Positions 59,573 through 64,000 of a stretch of DNA of 64,000 nucleotides are shown here, in pieces. A model generated the notes under the pieces. It worked only from the letters and a program-made list of their open reading frames with translations. It was not told the DNA's origin and did not search any database. How positions within the stretch are numbered: the stretch's first letter is position 1; every line of letters begins with the position of its first letter. Where the stretch lies: contig OZ023186.1 in NCBI GenBank assembly GCA_963995505.1, forward strand, positions 10,051,570 to 10,115,569. Reading direction: 5' to 3'. A program made the position numbers and the translations under genes. Source of the DNA: Hypericum androsaemum (taxonomy: Eukaryota > Streptophyta > Magnoliopsida > Malpighiales > Hypericaceae).

Positions 59573-62500
59573 TTAAGATGTATTAGATAGCCTCCTGAGG
59601 AAGGTGACAACGTCATCCGATGATCCGAGGAGGTACCGAGCATTGGTCCGAGTCCGCCCAACTGCGACCGAGAAATAGTTGTCTCCCTTGAGGTCAAGTA
59701 CATTCCACGAGATCTTTTCGGGCGAAGGTTTCCGCCCGCTGTCGTTGGGAGTCCGCTTCTCGGGATTTGAAGGCCGTTGCGTCTTGGCATGAGATGATTT
59801 CGACCCGCTTCTGCTGGGAGGGATCTTCAAAGATGGCCGCCTTTCACCGGCCAATTTTGGTCCATCGCTCGACTTGATTCTCGCAATGCCATCCGAAGGG
59901 AGTTCTGGCTCGAAGAACGTATACACGTCTTCATCCTGAAAAACAACAACAAAAGTTTACCTTTCCACATGAGAAACAGATCCTTGAAGGAAAATAACGT
60001 AATCGATTGTACGAGACTTGACCATACTACCTTTCCGAGAAAATGTCCTACGCATAGCACGTAATCTATCGGAGTTTTCATGGATTTGCTGTGCACAATC
60101 TCCCCAAGAATGCGATCAATGGCAGCACCCTGATAAGAAATGTAACTCAAATGAGGAAAAACGACTATGGTCCCGACCAGAACAAGAATCAAGTGATAAG
60201 CAATCTCAAGAAGAGCATGTAGATAGGTAGGTAAATACCTTAGTGACGCCAACTGCTCGAACTTCAACTGACCGACTACCTTGGACAACATCAACAGATG
60301 CATTTGATATTGGACCCGTCCAGAGATGCTGCAACATATCCCTTGCTTGAAGTCTTCCGAATTCCACATCTGCACATCCAATAAAATGAAAGTAGCATAT
60401 TAAGGTAAAAGAAACGTCAATTCCCCTACCGCTAGCCAATCTGACTAATGGTAAAGATCTCATACCTGCATACTTATAATTCCACACAAGTGATGTTTCA
60501 CGAAGCTCGAAATGGGATCGAGGAGTTCGTTCCGTGAAGTACTCGAAAACATGCTGCACAGACGTTAAAGGTTAGAGTGATTCCTGCAGATGAACAGAAG
60601 TGAAGAAAGAATAGAACTGATACTGGAAGACATGTAACTGAATGAACCTTTACGCTGTCAACCCATTCCATGTTTAAATGCTCTGGCATTGTTGTCATCC
60701 AGTCTCCCTTCGTAAATCGCAGAAACATTCCGTGTTCTGCTGCCAACCACATTTCATAGTCTCCAAAATTCTGTTCAAAGAAAACTTTGATTTAAAAACT
60801 TGTATGTACAAACGATACGAAAAAGGATTTGAGGTACATGACAAATTACATCATCTAAGACACTTCTTTCACTTCCACTGAGGACGACAATGGTTGTCTT
60901 TGGATCACAGCAAAGCTCTGTCAACGTTTCTCGCAGCTCGGGGTGCAACTTCAGTTCCATTTCTTTTATTTGGTCACCTCTTCTTCCAGGGGTATCTACT
61001 GGCTCAGTCATCGTCGCATTAAATCCCTGTAGTTTACAATCACAAACATGAGGCAAACCGTGCAATATAAGATAGTTCAGAACGAATCCACTAAGTTCCA
61101 TCCAGTAGCTAATCCAAAATCCATTTCCTGAATATGACAACGAATGGTATAAATAAAAACACAGGGATGTAGAACCCTATGCTCTGAACAAATATTTGAT
61201 TGCATGGAAAGCATACCAGTATGAGCAAGCGGTTATTAGACTGCGAAAAGCGTCTAATTGCATCTTCTTCGGGAAGCGGAGGTGGAACTTGTCTTGTCCT
61301 CAGTTGTGCCTCAACTACCGTATCATTTAGTTCACTGTGAAAGATTCGGAGAAAGAACCACATTTCAAATGGCATCAGACAAACATGATCTTGCAAATGA
61401 TCGTATGATCTAATTAGGCCTAGAACAAAAAGGATCCTATCAGATAGGTGTTTCCTACATAAGATATACCGGTAAAGTTTTTTAAGAGGTTATGTGTACC
61501 TGACAAAGGTTTCTGCCCATTCCTGAGCAGTGTGGGTTGTCACATGTGAAAAATTATGCCGATGCCGCTTTTCTCTTTCCTCGGCTGACATAGTCAGAGC
61601 TTGTCGTATCGAGTCCGCAACTTCAGTGATATTCCAAGGATTCACAAGGATTGCTCCAGCTCCCAAGGATTGTGCAGCACCTGCAAACTATAGGTGTAAC
61701 TATATTAGATTTCACCCAGAAAGAACAAGACAAAAATGATCACACCATTGGAGAAAACCAAATGATGTAGAATCTAGCATACGACGGAAACAAAGTTCGA
61801 GAAATTGAAAATACACTAGTTTACTTCTCCAGTGGCAGAGAATGATATTATCGCTGTTCTACAACCACATTCTTCTATCTAAATGGGAAAGAAAGAGAGA
61901 GAATGGCGAGCTTTGTTTACCTCACTGAGAATGAGAACACCTTTCTTTGCATCTTGGCAAGCCACAAACTCGTAACTAACAAGATTCATTCCGTCCCTCA
62001 AAGAAGTAACAAGTGCCACATCTGAATGACACATTGCAATGATATATTAATATGATGAACCCTAATCGAAGAGATATTAATAAATAATACTTATTTTGTT
62101 ATCCAAATTGATAAATATTTCTTGTGACAAGTTGCAACTGCCAAGTTCATGCAAAATGATAGTAAAATTAGAAGCAAGAAATTAAATGAAGCACAAATGA
62201 CCTGAAAAGGACGATAACAGAATATCACCAAAAAGGAACTTGCTTGAACATAGAAGTTGAAGGAAGAGAATAGTACCAGTAACAGCATACAATGCACACA
62301 AACCATGAAAGTCGAGAGATCGATCCTGCATGCGAAAGAGAAAACCTATTCAGGTCATTTACATTGCTCTATCTTAGCAAATTATAGGGAAATAATCAGA
62401 TAATAGCGGAATTAGAACCTGTTGACCCAGGCAGACAGCAGATAAAAGTTGAGATATTTTTGCAAGCATCGATTTTTCTAACCTAATTCCTTCCAAAAAA

Positions 62501-63840
62501 AATTCCAATCGAAAAGTTTTCCTAACTACAGCAACAATCAACAGTTAAGACTATTGCTGAAGAACCCAATCTAGATTCAAATTATTCATTAACTAAATAA
62601 GTCAAGAACACACCAGATGATGTATTGGAACTTGAGTCAATGTGCCAAATCTTCCATTTATTCGACCAACAATCTCATGAACCTGGCTTGTAAGTTTTTG
62701 ATCTGACAGTGCAAGGGTGAAAAGTTAGGAAAATAAATATGTGAGAAGTATAAACAAGCTAAAACAAAAGACGAGAATGGTCAAGTCGGCAAATAACTAA
62801 TGACACATGACATTGCAGATAAAAGCTTAGACATAGCTCAGAAAGACTGGAGATTGTGGTCCCTTCAGTTCAATTCAGGAAAGGCAATGGATAAGTTGCA
62901 TCGAAGGATGACATCTACATTCAAATACTAGGTAAATATTGCCCGAAAGTAAGCCTAACGACTACATTATTGAGCTATATATCTGAACTTATCCAAGCTT
63001 AAACGAGGGCAATGTGGTGGAGATACAGTTCCATGAATGAAGGGCTCCACGGGCAGTTAAGATAACACATCTTTATCTCTGTACTTTAGTTTTCAAGACC
63101 CTCAAACATATGCATTAAATACGTACTTAAATGATGCAGATAACTCAATCAGTAGGTTCATAAAAAAAAATAAAAAAACTAGAATGTTTGGCTCCTACAT
63201 TCAGGAACATCTGTTCTTGTTGGCACCGCAATTTGAAGTAGCACAACTTTGTCACGCCAGCTAGGATTTTCCTCGAGAAATTTCTCGAACGCAAGGATCT
63301 TCTGTGGAATTCCCTTAATCATGTCAAGGCGATCTACTCCTAGCATTACCTGATCATCCACAAAAGGGAATATGTATATTGCTAGTTGAATCACAGGGTA
63401 CATGGCTATTGATGCGGTATATCGACTTGCTCATGCTAAGAAGAACTCCGAGTATAATAAATCAGGAATGGAAAAGCCATATTTACCTTCTTTCCGGCAA
63501 ACCTTTCTTTCAATTCTTTGATGTGTTCCTGTACTTGAGGGACCTCGAGTGCTCTTATGAAGCGTTCTGAGTCTATCCCAATAGGAAACTGCAAGATAAG
63601 GAGAAAGAAGAATTGAGCAGTGGAGAAGTGATATTTGTCTCTAACTCAGCATGCTGGAAACCAAAAGTACAAAACAAAAGAGACCAAATAGAGACAAACA
63701 AACAGAAAAAGCAAGCTGATCATACAGCAGCTACTCGAGTGAGCCTCCCTTGATCTTCAACTCCTTCAGGAGTACCCTCCAGTCCAAGAATACGGGTACA
63801 AGCGCTAACGAAGTGTCGTGCATAGTCATACGTATGGAAT
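59573..63840 (-). CDS. TPS1: Class I trehalose-6-phosphate synthase, C-terminal two-thirds (gene continues past the right edge)
   Basis: Fourteen exons on the minus strand: 63840-63726, 63588-63487, 63349-63199, 62702-62614, 62325-62277, 62021-61921, 61687-61500, 61334-61217, 61026-60850, 60770-60648, 60553-60466, 60369-60239, 60129-60031, 59935-59573. All phases agree, giving about 630 residues; the first ~300 lie beyond 64000. The enzyme makes trehalose-6-phosphate from UDP-glucose and glucose-6-phosphate, a sugar-status signal. The GT20 domain shows FHTYDYARHF, GVDRLDMIKGIPQK (phosphate/sugar-binding Arg and Lys) and SLRDGMNLVSYEF. The phosphatase-like C-terminal domain has GFNATMTEP where active phosphatases have an Asp-x-Asp motif, so it should not be a phosphatase. 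The many-exon structure fits class I; class II genes have few exons. The tail is Ser/Pro/Lys-rich before KGDNYFSVAVGRT. Exons look intact. Confidence 0.95.
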
Positions 63841-64000
63841 CTGGCGACAGAGTTAGCATTTTTAATGTTACAAGCACAGAATACAGTTAGCATTAAGAAA
63901 TAACTTAAGAAGTCAATTGAACAAAAAAATAAGAATAGATGAGCACGTCAAACTAATCAAAATGCATTATTACGTAGAAAATGTTTGTATTGTATTGACA

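Overview
This 64 kb window looks like nuclear chromosomal DNA from a flowering plant, most likely a eudicot. The evidence is spliced genes with GT/AG introns, a kiwellin-type defence gene, a plant rhamnose synthase, a class I trehalose-6-phosphate synthase with many small exons, Copia and Gypsy retrotransposons, and non-autonomous TIR elements with long inverted termini. I cannot name the species from sequence alone. I saw no rRNA, convincing tRNA, CRISPR or organellar gene block.

Layout. 0-1 kb: single-exon kiwellin-like secreted protein (+). 2.5-3.8 kb: Mutator-like non-autonomous element with a 9-bp target duplication. 4.0-9.1 kb: nearly complete Copia element (+) with 289-bp LTRs, a perfect 5-bp TSD, three nonsense codons and one frameshift. 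9.6-12.5 kb: intact four-exon 2-oxoglutarate/Fe(II) oxygenase (-). 14.3-16.8 kb: a second Mutator-like element of the same family, carrying a nested 1.15 kb fold-back element with a very large palindrome. 17.1-18.2 kb: PHD/extended-PHD chromatin reader (-). 18.8-20.5 kb: hAT-like element, a 96-bp tandem repeat and a MITE. 20.9-21.5 kb: last two exons of an unrecognised small membrane protein (-). 25.4-27.5 kb: FLX-like coiled-coil protein (-). 29.4-30.4 kb: conserved plant protein of unknown function with one membrane helix (+). 31-41 kb: a retroelement graveyard with a LINE scrap, related Gypsy LTRs, a solo LTR with TSD and a decayed Gypsy gag. 42.3-43.3 and 50.6-51.6 kb: two copies of another long-TIR element family. 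43.5-49.8 kb: decayed Copia element (-). 52.5-55.8 kb: UDP-rhamnose synthase RHM (+) with a leader intron. 56.7-58.9 kb: nested hAT-like and Mutator-like MITEs. 59.6-64 kb: the 3' two-thirds of TPS1 (-), running off the right edge.

The host genes do not form an operon or an obvious cluster. RHM (UDP-rhamnose for cell wall and glycosides) and TPS1 (trehalose-6-phosphate sugar signalling) converge tail-to-tail and both use UDP-glucose, but I see no sign that this linkage is functional. The most distinctive content is the repeats: nested TIR elements with readable target-site duplications, a four-unit palindrome, a Copia element with non-canonical TA...CA termini, and seven Copia nonsense codons that all fit C:G to T:A change.
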